Part shown: positions 58,601 to 62,049 of the stretch, in pieces
Layout of the letters: each line of letters opens with the position of its first letter
Numbering within the stretch: position 1 is the first letter of the stretch
Origin: Papio anubis
Lineage: Eukaryota; Chordata; Mammalia; Primates; Cercopithecidae
Length of the DNA: 64,000 bases
NCBI RefSeq assembly: GCF_008728515.1
Contig: NC_044976.1
Span: 30,531,845 to 30,595,844, forward strand
Reading direction: 5' to 3'
Notes under the pieces: generated by a model
The model's database searches: none
What the model saw: the letters and a program-made list of their open reading frames with translations, nothing else
What the model was told of the DNA's origin: nothing
Made by a program: the position numbers and the translations under genes

Positions 58601-60004
58601 TGACCAGAGACCTGCTACTCTCTCCCACTGGCCACAGACAGCGGCTGTTTGAGAACCTTAGAATGCTGCCGCATGCACCTGGGGTCCAAATGCAGGCGAT
58701 TCCTGAGGACGCCATCCCTGAGGAGAGTGGCGATGAGGACGAAGAAGACCCTGACAAGCGCATCTCGAGTAAGACCTAGACCCAGAGCCCTATGCCTTCC
58801 ACTCAGTAGGCAGCCCCCACTTCCACCACCATTCCTGGCTGCACACTCTCCAAGCTCCCCACCTTGGAGAAATCTGTTTCCAGTTCCTGTGCCTGTAGGA
58901 ACAGGTTAGGGAGCCCGAGCTCCTCCCTCTTCTCTGGTTCCCTTTCCCTTGGTGTCTCTTGGAGGGCCTGCAGGGAAGCACTGGGCATAGATGCTGAGCT
59001 AGATCGGCACCCGCCTGCTCTCACCCATGCTTCCCACTCCCTCCCAGTCTGCTCCTCCGACAAACGAATTGCCTGTGAGGAAGAGTTCTCCGATTCTGAA
59101 GAGGAGGGAGAGGGGGGCCGCAAGAACTCTTCCAACTTCAAAAAAGCCAAGAGAGTCAAAACAGAGGATGAAAAAGAGAAAGACCCAGAGGAGAAGAAAG
59201 GTGGGTTTGGGTTCAGCCGGGACTTGGGTCTTGAGCCTGAGAGGATGAATCTATGTAGGGCAGTGGGAGGAGGGAGTGACTCAGGCCCTGCCAGCTCCTG
59301 TGGGGCTCTTCCTCAGTTCCTTGAGCCTTTCAGTGGCTCCCAGAAGTGGCAAGGCCCACAAAACAACGAACCTCTACTGGCCAAGCACGGCTCTCACATA
59401 CCACCCAAGCCCTTTTCCCAGCACTGCACCCCAGTTTCCCAGGGGGCTGCCTCCGCCCACCAGGTTCTGGCTGTAGCAGGCTGGGAAACCGGTCCAACCT
59501 GTTCTCTGCAGGGCTCACTGGGAGGACCAGGGATGGGCTTTTCTCTCTTTTATGTCCAGTGAGCGTAGTGTTGGGGAAGGGGTCTCAGGGTAAATGAAGA
59601 CCTCATGGGTCTTTCCAGAGGTGCTGCCCTTAGCCATCCCTGTACTCTTGTGTTCTAGAAGTCACAGAAGAGGAGAAAACCAAGGAGGAAAAGCCAGAAG
59701 CCAAAGGGTGAGGAACGAGCTGCCTGCAGCCATCTCCCTGGCATTGGAGCACCAGCCCCTTTGTCCCACCACTCTGAAGAAAGGCACAGGGACAGCTGGT
59801 CCAGCTTACAAAGGCCTCTTTCAGGGACCAGTCTGTCCAGCTCTGCAGTTCTAGGCAGAGCTAGGAGCCCCAGCCCCCAGGAGTCACCTGGGATCCTGTG
59901 GAAGTCACTGTGTCTGCACTTTTGCCCCGAGACTCTGGGCTGGGTCATCTCATGCCAGTCTCTGCTCTCTCCACAGGGTCAAGGAGGAGGTCAAGTTGGC
60001 CTGA
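17971..60004 (+). CDS. HDAC1: HDAC1, histone deacetylase 1 (complete, 14 exons, 482 aa)
   Basis: Class I Zn-dependent lysine deacetylase. It removes acetyl groups from histone tails and is the catalytic core of the nuclear Sin3, NuRD, CoREST and MiDAC complexes. The 14 exons total 1,449 nt with stop, every junction is GT/AG and all phases close. Deacetylase domain is about residues 9-321: D99, His pair H140/H141, Zn ligands D176, H178 and D264, catalytic Y303. Inositol-phosphate contacts K31, R270 and R306 are present. The C-tail has an acidic CK2 region (S393, S421, S423), IACEE, a basic NLS-like KKAKRVK, and sumoylation-type lysines near 444 and 476. Only one difference from human by memory: D399E. 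The coding sequence is intact; this is the gene, not a processed copy. Confidence 0.98.
18842..19143 (+). repeat. Alu (S-type)
   Basis: First Alu in HDAC1 intron 1. TSD roughly 'aaaacaggaattt' / 'aaagcaggcattt'. Confidence 0.92.
19275..19569 (+). repeat. Alu (S-type)
   Basis: Full length; A13 tail. Confidence 0.92.
19570..19705 (+). repeat. Ancient LINE-like fragment
   Basis: 'accagaccatgaagggctgg', 'gttggactttattgagggc'. Same type as at 12,135 and 36,140. Confidence 0.45.
19710..20017 (+). repeat. Alu (Y-type)
   Basis: Perfect TSD 'agaaattaaagtcatggg'. Confidence 0.94.
20036..20316 (+). repeat. Alu (S-type)
   Basis: Follows the previous Alu's TSD; leads straight into a second right monomer. 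Confidence 0.92.
20317..20500 (+). repeat. Alu, 5'-truncated
   Basis: Starts in the A-linker 'aaaaaattagccaggtg'. Confidence 0.88.
20565..20873 (-). repeat. Alu (S-type) with TA/GA tail
   Basis: Tail end is (ta)n(ga)n instead of poly(T). TSD 'gtgtgggcaat'. Confidence 0.9.
20938..21075 (-). repeat. Alu fragment
   Basis: One monomer, T15 start. Confidence 0.8.
21114..21417 (+). repeat. Alu (YRa-like)
   Basis: 'taacccggtg', 'actagccgggcgaggtgg', 'gagatccggcc'. Perfect TSD 'agaaataactattgat'. Confidence 0.94.
21515..22190 (+). repeat. Old interspersed repeat, family not assigned
   Basis: 'ttctggaggctgagaagtcc', 'tttggtgtctggtgagggtc', 'acacattcagaccatagcaa' are familiar repeat words. Split by the next Alu. 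Confidence 0.6.
21564..21851 (+). repeat. Alu (J-type)
   Basis: Inserted in the old repeat; part of the right monomer is missing. Confidence 0.9.
22195..22354 (-). repeat. Alu fragment
   Basis: (attt)n start and one monomer. Confidence 0.85.
22362..22518 (+). repeat. Local duplication, copy 1
   Basis: Matches 25,072-25,222. Shared exact words 'ggatgcagtcactcaagaag' and 'cagggtggaattctaaggaa'. Not Alu; its right end runs into L2-like DNA. Confidence 0.88.
22500..22665 (+). repeat. L2 3' end
   Basis: 'gtatccccagcaccaaaaac', 'tggtaggttctcaataaata' and 'tgttgattaaatg' are the L2 terminal words. Confidence 0.8.
22837..23098 (-). repeat. Alu, rearranged
   Basis: TSD 'ggttgaaccct'; the centre is replaced by a 'gtttagaagacaaacggttg' segment. 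Confidence 0.88.
23099..23673. other. HDAC1 intron 1 unique DNA
   Basis: Purine-rich, no exon. 'acattttatgataacatt' is directly repeated near 23,630. Confidence 0.5.
23674..24000 (+). repeat. Alu (J-type)
   Basis: Has a C10 run at 23,782-23,791 and an A-rich tail. Confidence 0.9.
24038..24214 (-). mobile_element. L1 3' end (L1PA-type)
   Basis: Poly(T) then 'attatactttaagttctagg' and 'atatctcctaatgctatctc': the reversed 3' terminus of a primate L1. Truncated after about 170 bp at the Alu. Confidence 0.92.
24215..24505 (-). repeat. Alu (Y-type) joined to the L1 end
   Basis: Starts at T9 directly after the L1 C-run and ends at the TSD 'gggaatagac' that also precedes the L1. Confidence 0.92.
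24525..24695 (+). repeat. MIR
   Basis: 'gatttggctctgccattgag' and 'aggcaagtcactttacgttt'. Confidence 0.75.
24707..24985 (+). repeat. Alu (S-type)
   Basis: 5' end scrambled ('ggctggcgccaggctcacg'). Confidence 0.9.
25072..25222 (+). repeat. Local duplication, copy 2
   Basis: Partner of 22,362-22,518; lacks about 17 bp present in copy 1 ('ttgaggaaaagtttagt'). Confidence 0.88.
25271..25424 (+). repeat. Alu monomer fragment
   Basis: One monomer with (caaa)n tail; TSD 'gaaaggatgg' / 'aaaaggatgg'. Confidence 0.8.
25425..25738. other. HDAC1 intron 1 unique DNA
   Basis: Nothing recognised. Confidence 0.5.
25739..26040 (+). repeat. Alu (Y-type)
   Basis: Perfect TSD 'taaagtaggtacctg'. Confidence 0.94.
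26070..26375 (+). repeat. Alu (Y-type)
   Basis: TSD 'agaaacccagtgtag' / 'agaaacccaatgtag'. Confidence 0.94.
26395..26598 (+). repeat. MIR followed by L2-like DNA
   Basis: 'gctgtgtgatcttgagcagg' (MIR) then 'gaatctttattgagcctctg' (L2-like). Confidence 0.65.
26600..26878 (+). repeat. Alu (S-type), first bases missing
   Basis: Begins at 'taatcctagcactttcgg'. Ends 65 bp before HDAC1 exon 2. Confidence 0.92.
26943..27055 (+). CDS. HDAC1: HDAC1 exon 2, residues 17-54
   Basis: 113 nt between 'ttcttcag' and 'gtgagt'. Encodes [20 protein letters not shown] (17-36), then [19 protein letters not shown]31 of the inositol-phosphate pocket is here. Confidence 0.97.
27196..27478 (+). repeat. Alu (J-type)
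   Basis: First Alu of intron 2; small internal deletions. Confidence 0.9.
27482..27772 (+). repeat. Alu (Y-type)
   Basis: Middle of a run of three direct Alus; short deletion before 'gaggtcaggagatcgag'. Confidence 0.92.
27773..28080 (+). repeat. Alu (J-type)
   Basis: Third of the run; tail of 'aaaccaaaac' units. Confidence 0.91.
28276..28472 (+). repeat. Alu, 5'-truncated
   Basis: Begins at 'aaaccttgtctctacag'. Confidence 0.86.
28473..29048. other. HDAC1 intron 2, mostly unique
   Basis: LINE-like words near 28,575-28,700. Repeated 'gctccctagagctctgctcc' words near 29,020-29,045. No exon. Confidence 0.5.
29049..29171 (-). repeat. Alu fragment
   Basis: Central piece, no T-run. Confidence 0.82.
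29176..29469 (-). repeat. Alu (J/S-type)
   Basis: T16 start, full length, diverged. Confidence 0.91.
29492..29615 (-). repeat. Alu fragment
   Basis: One monomer without the centre. Confidence 0.8.
29798..30118 (-). repeat. Alu (Y-type)
   Basis: TSD 'gctgtatttattt'. Confidence 0.93.
30431..30733 (-). repeat. Alu (YRa-like)
   Basis: Perfect TSD 'agatttcaattttt' / 'agatttcaatttt'; (gtt)n tail. Confidence 0.94.
30849..31124 (-). repeat. Alu (J-type), internal deletion
   Basis: T18; lacks the 'gtgcaatggtgc' part. Confidence 0.9.
31407..31667 (-). repeat. Alu (S-type), internal deletion
   Basis: Shortened between 'atctctacctgcc' and 'gagcagctggg'. Confidence 0.9.
31668..31799 (-). repeat. Alu monomer fragment
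   Basis: Abuts the previous Alu; ends 'cctgagtagc'. Confidence 0.85.
31948..32939 (+). mobile_element. Tigger-type (Tc1/mariner) DNA transposon remnant
   Basis: Ends are inverted: left 'cagtagcccactcttatc', right complement 'cagcagtgccctcttatc'; right flank TA. Internal words 'gacccctagtagatgcctga', 'ttggggccattattaagtaa' and 'cttatgaattgcttatttct' fit the MER44/Tigger7 group as I remember it. Split by one Alu; no transposase frame. Confidence 0.8.
32179..32472 (+). repeat. Alu (S-type) inside the Tigger remnant
   Basis: Perfect TSD 'agaagattcattc'. Confidence 0.94.
32953..33251 (-). repeat. Alu (Y-type)
   Basis: Perfect TSD 'ctttggaactt', just beyond the Tigger end. Confidence 0.94.
33252..33717. 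other. HDAC1 intron 2 unique DNA
   Basis: Weak LINE-like resemblance only. No exon. Confidence 0.45.
33718..34018 (-). repeat. Alu (Y-type), 5' end rearranged
   Basis: 'atttttatatttttgtatttt' stutter and loss near 'ctcatgatccgcc'. Confidence 0.9.
34022..34312 (-). repeat. Alu (J-type)
   Basis: Directly behind the previous one; diverged. Confidence 0.9.
34335..34460 (-). repeat. L2-like fragment
   Basis: 'attgagcagctgctgtatgt' and 'caggcaccatgcttg'. Confidence 0.55.
34568..34597 (+). repeat. (CT)n microsatellite
   Basis: About 15 perfect CT units. Confidence 0.97.
34617..34918 (+). repeat. Alu (YRa-like)
   Basis: 'ctaacccggtg', 'aaactagccgggcgaggtgg'; TSD 'agagacagcctta' / 'agagaccgccttg'. 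Confidence 0.94.
34929..35226 (+). repeat. Alu (S-type)
   Basis: Directly behind the previous Alu's TSD. Confidence 0.92.
35227..35365 (-). repeat. Alu fragment
   Basis: Old monomer, pre-existing target of the two before it. Confidence 0.75.
35543..35852 (-). repeat. Alu (Y-type with 12-bp deletion)
   Basis: Same deletion as the copy at 2,970. Perfect TSD 'aaacatgttttattta'. Confidence 0.94.
35853..36274. other. HDAC1 intron 2, old LINE-like DNA
   Basis: 36,140-36,260 carries 'ggggagtggcatgattcagt' and 'gcattttaagactgataact'; the rest is unassigned. Confidence 0.45.
36275..36405 (+). repeat. Alu monomer fragment
   Basis: Free left-monomer-like piece. Confidence 0.82.
36410..36699 (+). repeat. 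Alu (S-type)
   Basis: Small deletion at 'gtcaacat|ccccatctc'. Confidence 0.92.
36700..36980 (+). repeat. Alu (Y-type)
   Basis: Its tail expands into the purine microsatellite. Confidence 0.93.
36981..37157 (+). repeat. Polypurine microsatellite (GA/GAAA/GGAA)
   Basis: Interrupted only by a few C near 37,147. Second such tract grown from an Alu tail in this window. Confidence 0.96.
37190..38115 (+). repeat. Ancient LINE-like element, split by an Alu
   Basis: 'taccagttaggagattgttg', 'atgacacttaggttttcagc', 'ggacgtaagaatctggagct'. Family not assigned. Confidence 0.5.
37364..37684 (+). repeat. Alu (S-type)
   Basis: Tail of (caaa)n. Confidence 0.92.
38219..38342 (-). repeat. Alu monomer fragment
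   Basis: Short T-run and one monomer. Confidence 0.82.
38395..38548 (+). repeat. MIR
   Basis: 'ccagctgcgtaaccccaggc' and 'aaataaggataataatagta'. Confidence 0.75.
38550..38848 (-). repeat. Alu (S-type)
   Basis: First of three - strand Alus in a row; T22. Confidence 0.92.
38855..39159 (-). repeat. Alu (S-type)
   Basis: Second of the row. Confidence 0.92.
39164..39457 (-). repeat. Alu (S-type)
   Basis: Third; 'gaactttaaaa' after it repeats the 'gaactttttt' before the second. Confidence 0.92.
39474..39510 (-). repeat. Alu stub
   Basis: T-rich run plus 'cagagatggggtct' only. Confidence 0.65.
39552..39858 (-). repeat. Alu (S-type)
   Basis: TSD 'cgataattta' / 'tgataattat'. Confidence 0.92.
39882..39946 (-). 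repeat. Alu fragment
   Basis: 'gacagggtctcactatgttg' to 'gatcctcc'. Confidence 0.75.
39950..40060 (+). repeat. MIR 3' part
   Basis: 'aggttgttgtgagaatcata' and 'gaaacaataaatgttgg'. Confidence 0.6.
40085..40660 (-). repeat. Ancient repeat of unassigned family
   Basis: 'gtttgcacattctccccttg', 'aggttttctccgggtactcc', 'gagtgcaccctgtgatgaaa', 'gacaggctctggccaccctt' keep a known old-repeat word order. No exon. Confidence 0.6.
40668..40956 (-). repeat. Alu (J-type)
   Basis: Full length, diverged. Confidence 0.9.
40957..41393. other. HDAC1 intron 2 unique DNA
   Basis: Nothing recognised. Confidence 0.5.
41394..41691 (+). repeat. Alu (S/Y-type)
   Basis: Perfect TSD 'aaattgttgatgtg'. Confidence 0.93.
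41810..42095 (-). repeat. Alu (S-type)
   Basis: Short deletion before 'aggcgtgagcc'. Confidence 0.91.
42139..42434 (+). repeat. Alu (S-type)
   Basis: Full length. Confidence 0.93.
42449..42652 (+). repeat. Alu (Y-type), 90-bp internal deletion
   Basis: 'aaaaatacaa' joins directly to 'ggcagagcttgcag'. Confidence 0.9.
42650..42682 (+). repeat. (TAA)n(TTA)n palindromic microsatellite
   Basis: 'aataataataattattatta' is self-complementary. Confidence 0.9.
42683..42870 (-). repeat. MIR
   Basis: 'taataaatgaggaaatggag' and 'gtaacttgcctaagcaacag'. Confidence 0.7.
43042..43159 (+). CDS. HDAC1: HDAC1 exon 3, residues 55-93
   Basis: 118 nt between 'ccctctag' and 'gtaagt'. Encodes [20 protein letters not shown] then [19 protein letters not shown]. 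It follows the 16-kb intron 2. Confidence 0.97.
43408..43560 (+). repeat. MIR
   Basis: 'aaaaagcactgacctgggac' and 'gactgggcaagtcacttctc'. Confidence 0.75.
43561..44343. other. HDAC1 intron 3 unique DNA
   Basis: About 0.8 kb without a recognised repeat or exon. Confidence 0.5.
44344..44629 (-). repeat. Alu (S-type)
   Basis: Small deletion after 'gtatttttaa'. Confidence 0.92.
44653..44955 (+). repeat. Alu (J-type)
   Basis: Full length. Confidence 0.92.
45212..45507 (+). repeat. Alu (S-type)
   Basis: Full length. Confidence 0.93.
45511..45620 (+). repeat. Alu fragment
   Basis: 'ctgggcacctatagtcccaa' onward, one monomer. Confidence 0.8.
45843..45938 (-). repeat. Old Alu fragment, target of the next Alu
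   Basis: Ends 'agcctcaaattcctctt', which is duplicated at 46,231. Confidence 0.8.
45939..46232 (-). repeat. Alu (Y-type)
   Basis: Perfect TSD 'cctcaaattcctctt'. Confidence 0.94.
46293..46586 (+). repeat. Alu (J-type), left part shortened
   Basis: 'gcgctggatgtagtagaatg' start, deletion before 'aggagggatagc'. Confidence 0.86.
46587..46900 (+). repeat. Alu (Y-type)
   Basis: Tail runs into a (CA)n. Confidence 0.93.
46902..46921 (+). repeat. (CA)n microsatellite
   Basis: About ten CA units. Confidence 0.95.
47155..47245 (-). repeat. MIR fragment
   Basis: 'ccattttacagacatgtaaa', 'cagtcacacagcaaggtgat'. Confidence 0.65.
47288..47600 (+). repeat. Alu (S-type)
   Basis: TSD 'atattttagacacaca'. 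Confidence 0.93.
47644..47915 (+). repeat. Alu (Y-type), first bases missing
   Basis: Begins 'cactttcggaggtcaagg'; (taaa)n tail; flanks 'taatataa'. Confidence 0.92.
47932..48240 (+). repeat. Alu (Y-type)
   Basis: TSD 'aatataacgaacatc' / 'aatataatgaacatc'. Confidence 0.94.
48245..48450. repeat. Old LINE-like remnant
   Basis: 'aacatccatgtgcccactac', 'ataagcactatcctgaggtt' are old-repeat words. Three Alus entered it from the left. Confidence 0.5.
48451..49245. other. HDAC1 intron 3 unique DNA
   Basis: About 0.8 kb repeat-poor block; no exon or clear motif. Confidence 0.5.
49246..49543 (-). repeat. Alu (S-type)
   Basis: TSD about 'gcagttactttt' / 'ggcaattacctttt'. Confidence 0.92.
49730..49940 (+). 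repeat. MIR
   Basis: 'tggttctgctactgcctggt', 'ccttgggcaaatcacttaac', 'agagttgtgaggatcacacg'. Nearly full length. Confidence 0.85.
49971..50268 (+). repeat. Alu (S-type)
   Basis: TSD 'agacagacaaacca' / 'acagacaaaccaaa'. Confidence 0.93.
50280..50790 (+). repeat. MIR split by an Alu
   Basis: 'tgccatttactaacagttca' before and 'atttataagatgggaccaaa', 'agcgcagtgtctgacacatt' after the insertion. Confidence 0.7.
50347..50650 (-). repeat. Alu (S-type) inside the MIR
   Basis: T21; 'tgtttccct' and 'tgtctccct' flank it. Confidence 0.92.
50966..51244 (+). repeat. Alu (J-type), damaged
   Basis: Left promoter part mostly gone. Confidence 0.86.
51246..51360 (-). repeat. MIR fragment
   Basis: 'agcctggactagaacccaca' and 'agtcatatagccagtaagta'; ends 66 bp before HDAC1 exon 4. 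Confidence 0.65.
51427..51501 (+). CDS. HDAC1: HDAC1 exon 4, residues 94-118
   Basis: 75 nt between 'ctttcaag' and 'gtaagg'. Encodes [20 protein letters not shown] then TGGSV. D99, which contacts the substrate backbone at the active-site rim, is in this exon. Confidence 0.97.
51634..51928 (+). repeat. Alu (J-type)
   Basis: TSD 'aagtctctaaa'. Confidence 0.92.
52250..53105. repeat. Old LINE-like remnant, split by an Alu
   Basis: 'gattattccatgttgtggat', 'ttattgctgttaaaatcaac', 'gcacttgcacacatgggtgt' follow an old L1-like order. Confidence 0.5.
52689..52990 (+). repeat. Alu (S-type)
   Basis: TSD 'aaaatcaacactgc' / 'aaaattaacactgc'. Confidence 0.93.
53106..53429 (-). repeat. Alu (S-type)
   Basis: TSD 'ctatctttggtcatttt' / 'ctatctttggtattttt'. 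Confidence 0.93.
53430..53892. other. HDAC1 intron 4 end, unique
   Basis: Short (ta)n near 53,622-53,632; otherwise nothing. Confidence 0.5.
53893..54031 (+). CDS. HDAC1: HDAC1 exon 5, residues 119-164
   Basis: 139 nt between 'gcccag' and 'gtatgc'. Contains GGLHHAKK, with the general-base pair H140/H141, and GFCYVND. The last two bases begin Lys165. Confidence 0.97.
54490..54631 (+). CDS. HDAC1: HDAC1 exon 6, residues 165-212 (zinc ligands)
   Basis: 142 nt between 'accctag' and 'gtgaga'. Contains [18 protein letters not shown]174, D176 and H178. [10 protein letters not shown] carries Phe205 of the acyl-lysine channel. Confidence 0.97.
54632..55272. other. HDAC1 intron 6, unique
   Basis: Nothing recognised. 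Confidence 0.5.
55273..55559 (-). repeat. Alu (S-type), last one in the window
   Basis: (gtt)n tail; TSD 'agcattcacttt' / 'cgcattcactat'. Confidence 0.92.
56027..56119 (+). CDS. HDAC1: HDAC1 exon 7, residues 213-243
   Basis: 93 nt between 'taattag' and 'gtaagt', in phase. Encodes [19 protein letters not shown] then [12 protein letters not shown]. Confidence 0.97.
56315..57330. repeat. HDAC1 intron 7: L2-like and LINE-like remnants
   Basis: 'ttgccctcatggactacagt' and 'cattcagcaaacgctgacta' look like L2. 'tttaagttggactttgaaaa' and 'ggaaggaatagcagcagcag' resemble the element at 12,135. No Alu. Confidence 0.45.
57535..57643 (+). CDS. HDAC1: HDAC1 exon 8, residues 244-279
   Basis: 109 nt between 'attttag' and 'gtgaga'. 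Contains [16 protein letters not shown] with Zn ligand D264 and R270. The next intron is only 81 bp. Confidence 0.97.
57725..57865 (+). CDS. HDAC1: HDAC1 exon 9, residues 280-326
   Basis: 141 nt between 'caccaaag' and 'gtaata'. Contains [17 protein letters not shown]: transition-state Tyr303 and Arg306. Confidence 0.97.
58436..58544 (+). CDS. HDAC1: HDAC1 exon 10, residues 327-362
   Basis: 109 nt between 'caatcag' and 'gtgagt'. Encodes [20 protein letters not shown] then [16 protein letters not shown]. Its last two bases plus the next exon give Lys363 (AAA). Confidence 0.96.
58638..58768 (+). CDS. HDAC1: HDAC1 exon 11, residues 363-406
   Basis: 131 nt between 'ggccacag' and 'gtaaga', after a 93-bp intron. 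It ends the catalytic domain and starts the acidic tail: [18 protein letters not shown]393 is present. Residue 399 is Glu, where human is Asp by memory. Confidence 0.96.
59048..59200 (+). CDS. HDAC1: HDAC1 exon 12, residues 407-457
   Basis: 153 nt between 'ctcccag' and 'gtgggt'. Carries [17 protein letters not shown] with CK2 sites S421/S423 and the LxCxE-like IACEE, then the basic [14 protein letters not shown]. Confidence 0.96.
59659..59707 (+). CDS. HDAC1: HDAC1 exon 13, residues 458-473
   Basis: 49 nt between 'gttctag' and 'gtgagg'. Encodes [16 protein letters not shown]. The last two bases start Gly474. Confidence 0.95.
59977..60004 (+). CDS. HDAC1: HDAC1 exon 14, residues 474-482 and stop
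   Basis: 28 coding nt after 'ctccacag': VKEEVKLA then TGA at 60,002-60,004. Lys476 lies in VKEE, a sumoylation consensus. Confidence 0.96.
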
Positions 60005-60590
60005 ACAGACCTCTCCAGCTCTGGCTTCCTGCTGAGTCCCTCACCTTTCTCCCCAAACCCCTCAGATTTTATATTTTCTATTTCTCTGTGTATTTATATA
60101 AAAATTTATTAAATATAAATATCCCCAGGGACAGAAACCAAGGCCCTGAGCCCAGGGCAGCTGTGCTGGGTCAACTCTTCCAGGGGCCACGTTGCCACCC
60201 ATTCTTCCCCAGTTCTTAACTTTGAACCATAAAGGGTGCCAGGTCTGGGTGAAAGGGATGCTTTTATGCAACCATAAGACAAAATCCTGAAATGCGAAGT
60301 GCCTGCTTAGTAGCTTTGGAAAGGTGCCCTTATTGAATATTCTAGAAGGGGTGGCTGGGTCTTCAAGGATCTCCTGTTCTTTTCAGGCTCCTAAGGTAAC
60401 ATCAGCCATTTTTAGATTGGTTCTGTTTTCATACCTTCCCACTGGCCTCAAGTGAGCCAAGAAACACTGCCTGCCCCGTCTTCTCCTAATTCTGCAGGTG
60501 GAGGTTGCTAGTCTAGTTTCCTTTTTGAGATACTATTTTCATTTTTGTGAGCCTCTTTGTAATAAAATGGTACATTTCTGTATCCTCCTG
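60005..60590 (+). other. HDAC1: HDAC1 3' UTR
   Basis: About 0.58 kb and repeat-free. An AT-rich block at 60,092-60,120 contains ATTAAA (60,108-60,113), a possible weaker proximal signal. It ends near 60,585 by the downstream AATAAA. Confidence 0.85.
60561..60566 (+). terminator. HDAC1: HDAC1 polyadenylation signal AATAAA
   Basis: AATAAA in 'tttgtaataaaatggtac'. T/G-rich DNA (gagcttgtttcctacgtgtc) follows the expected cleavage site near 60,585. Confidence 0.88.
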
Positions 60591-60789
60591 AGCTTGTTTC
60601 CTACGTGTCATTGGGTTGGTTTCAACTCTTACTTCCCTGCCCTTCTGGTGTCCATGAGTATTGGGGCAACCCCCTGAACAAGAAAACCCCATAAACTTAC
60701 CTGCCTGCCTTAACTCCTCCCTTGAGGTTTGAGGTGAACTACTTTCCACCAATCTTCTCACCCTACCCCCAGAAGACCACTCATTAAAG

Positions 60790-61551
60790 CACCACTAAAG
60801 GGACGACATTTATTCCTTTTCCAAATGTTACAGTAAAACCAGGTGGAAGAGAATGGTTTTAGCAGTTAGAAAAAAAAAAAAAGTACAAATCTGGGGTTTG
60901 GCCATTAAAAGTTATTTACAACAATGGGAGAAAAAAAGACAACAAGAAGTTGTTTCACATTACAGACCTCCCCCCACCCCAAAGCCTAATACTTGCTTAC
61001 CAAGTCAAAAAAGAGACACAGTTGATTCACAAGCTGGAGGTTTGAACTTGAGTAAGACATTTATAAAAACCTAGACGGGGCAGTGTCCTCCCCAGCCCAG
61101 GTGCCACTAGGCACAGCACAAGAGACTAAAAACAACAGGGGGAAGGCTGGACACTCAAGGTTTGGGAGTATAAGCACCCCACTTCTGGCTCAGGGATTTG
61201 GGCAGTAGGATAAACAAAACCTACTTGGAAAAGAATTGGGGAAGAAAAACAACAACTGCCTTATGCAGGGGTGGGGACAGGGAAGGAGGTAGGGCTAGGG
61301 ACAGGAGCATTTCACATCACTAACCTAACTTGGGAAGCTGTAAGGGACCATCTTCAACTGGCCTTAGAACCAGATGGCTGATGGGAGAATCCACAGGAGG
61401 GAGAGGAGGAAAGGGAACGTGGCTGGGAGGAGGCAATAGCCCCTTCCTTTCTGGGCACAGGAAGGCAGCCAGGGCACCAGGTCCAGGCAGTGACCTCACA
61501 AGGACAGCACAGTTTTTGCAGCTTAGAGATCACCCACCTGCCCCCACCTAG
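60790..61551 (-). other. MARCKSL1: MARCKSL1 3' UTR
   Basis: About 0.76 kb, repeat-free, from the TAG to the poly(A) region near 60,790. The end is inferred from the AATAAA on the - strand. Confidence 0.85.
60809..60814 (-). terminator. MARCKSL1: MARCKSL1 polyadenylation signal AATAAA
   Basis: 'tttatt' on the + strand reads AATAAA on the - strand. Cleavage is expected near 60,790, about 200 bp from the HDAC1 end. Confidence 0.85.
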
Positions 61552-62049
61552 CTACTCATTCTGCTCAGCGCTGGCTGGTGTAGGGCCACTCTCCGGCCCC
61601 GAGGGAGTGGATGGCTCTGTAGCCTGGGGCCCTGCCTCTTCTGAGGCCGCACTAGCTTCTGCCCCCTTGGCCTGGGGTTCCTGGCTCTCAGGGGTGGCTG
61701 CGGCCTTCCCTTCCTGGGCAGTGCCCTCGTCGCTGCAGGCACCGATCTCCCCCTGCTCCTGCTCTTCCTCTGTGGGTGAGGAGGCAGAAGAATCACCCCC
61801 ACCCTCCTTCCGATTTCTCTTGAAGGACAGGCCGCTCAATTTGAAAGGCTTCTTGAAAGAGAATTTCTTCTTCTTCTTGGGGGTCTCCTTGGGAGGGACC
61901 TCCCCCTTGGCCTCAGCACCCTGGCTAGGGGGTGCTGGCTCGATGGCATCGCCAGTGGCCCCGGCTGCCTCATCTGTTCCGTTCACGGGGGGCGACTCCC
62001 CTTCACCCTTGGGGGATAAGTCTCCATTGCTTTTCACGTGGCCATTCTC
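61552..62049 (-). CDS. MARCKSL1: MARCKSL1 exon 2, residues 30-194 and stop
   Basis: 498 nt. Acceptor 'ccctgcag' on the - strand, then ENGHVKSNGDLSPKGEGESP and on to ASAEQNE and TAG. Contains the whole effector domain. Confidence 0.96.
   Translation of the reverse strand, partial: ENGHVKSNGDLSPKGEGESPPVNGTDEAAGATGDAIEPAPPSQGAEAKGEVPPKETPKKKKKFSFKKPFKLSGLSFKRNRKEGGGDSSASSPTEEEQEQGEIGACSDEGTAQEGKAAATPESQEPQAKGAEASAASEEAGPQATEPSTPSGPESGPTPASAEQNE

Noticed and set aside
58864..59562. 232-aa frame covering HDAC1 exon 12
   Set aside because: It is exon 12 plus both flanking introns. Clear splice sites at 59,047 and 59,201 restore the known protein.
17971..60004. HDAC1 as a pseudogene or processed copy
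   Set aside because: Fourteen exons with intact GT/AG sites, open frame and CpG promoter show the functional gene.
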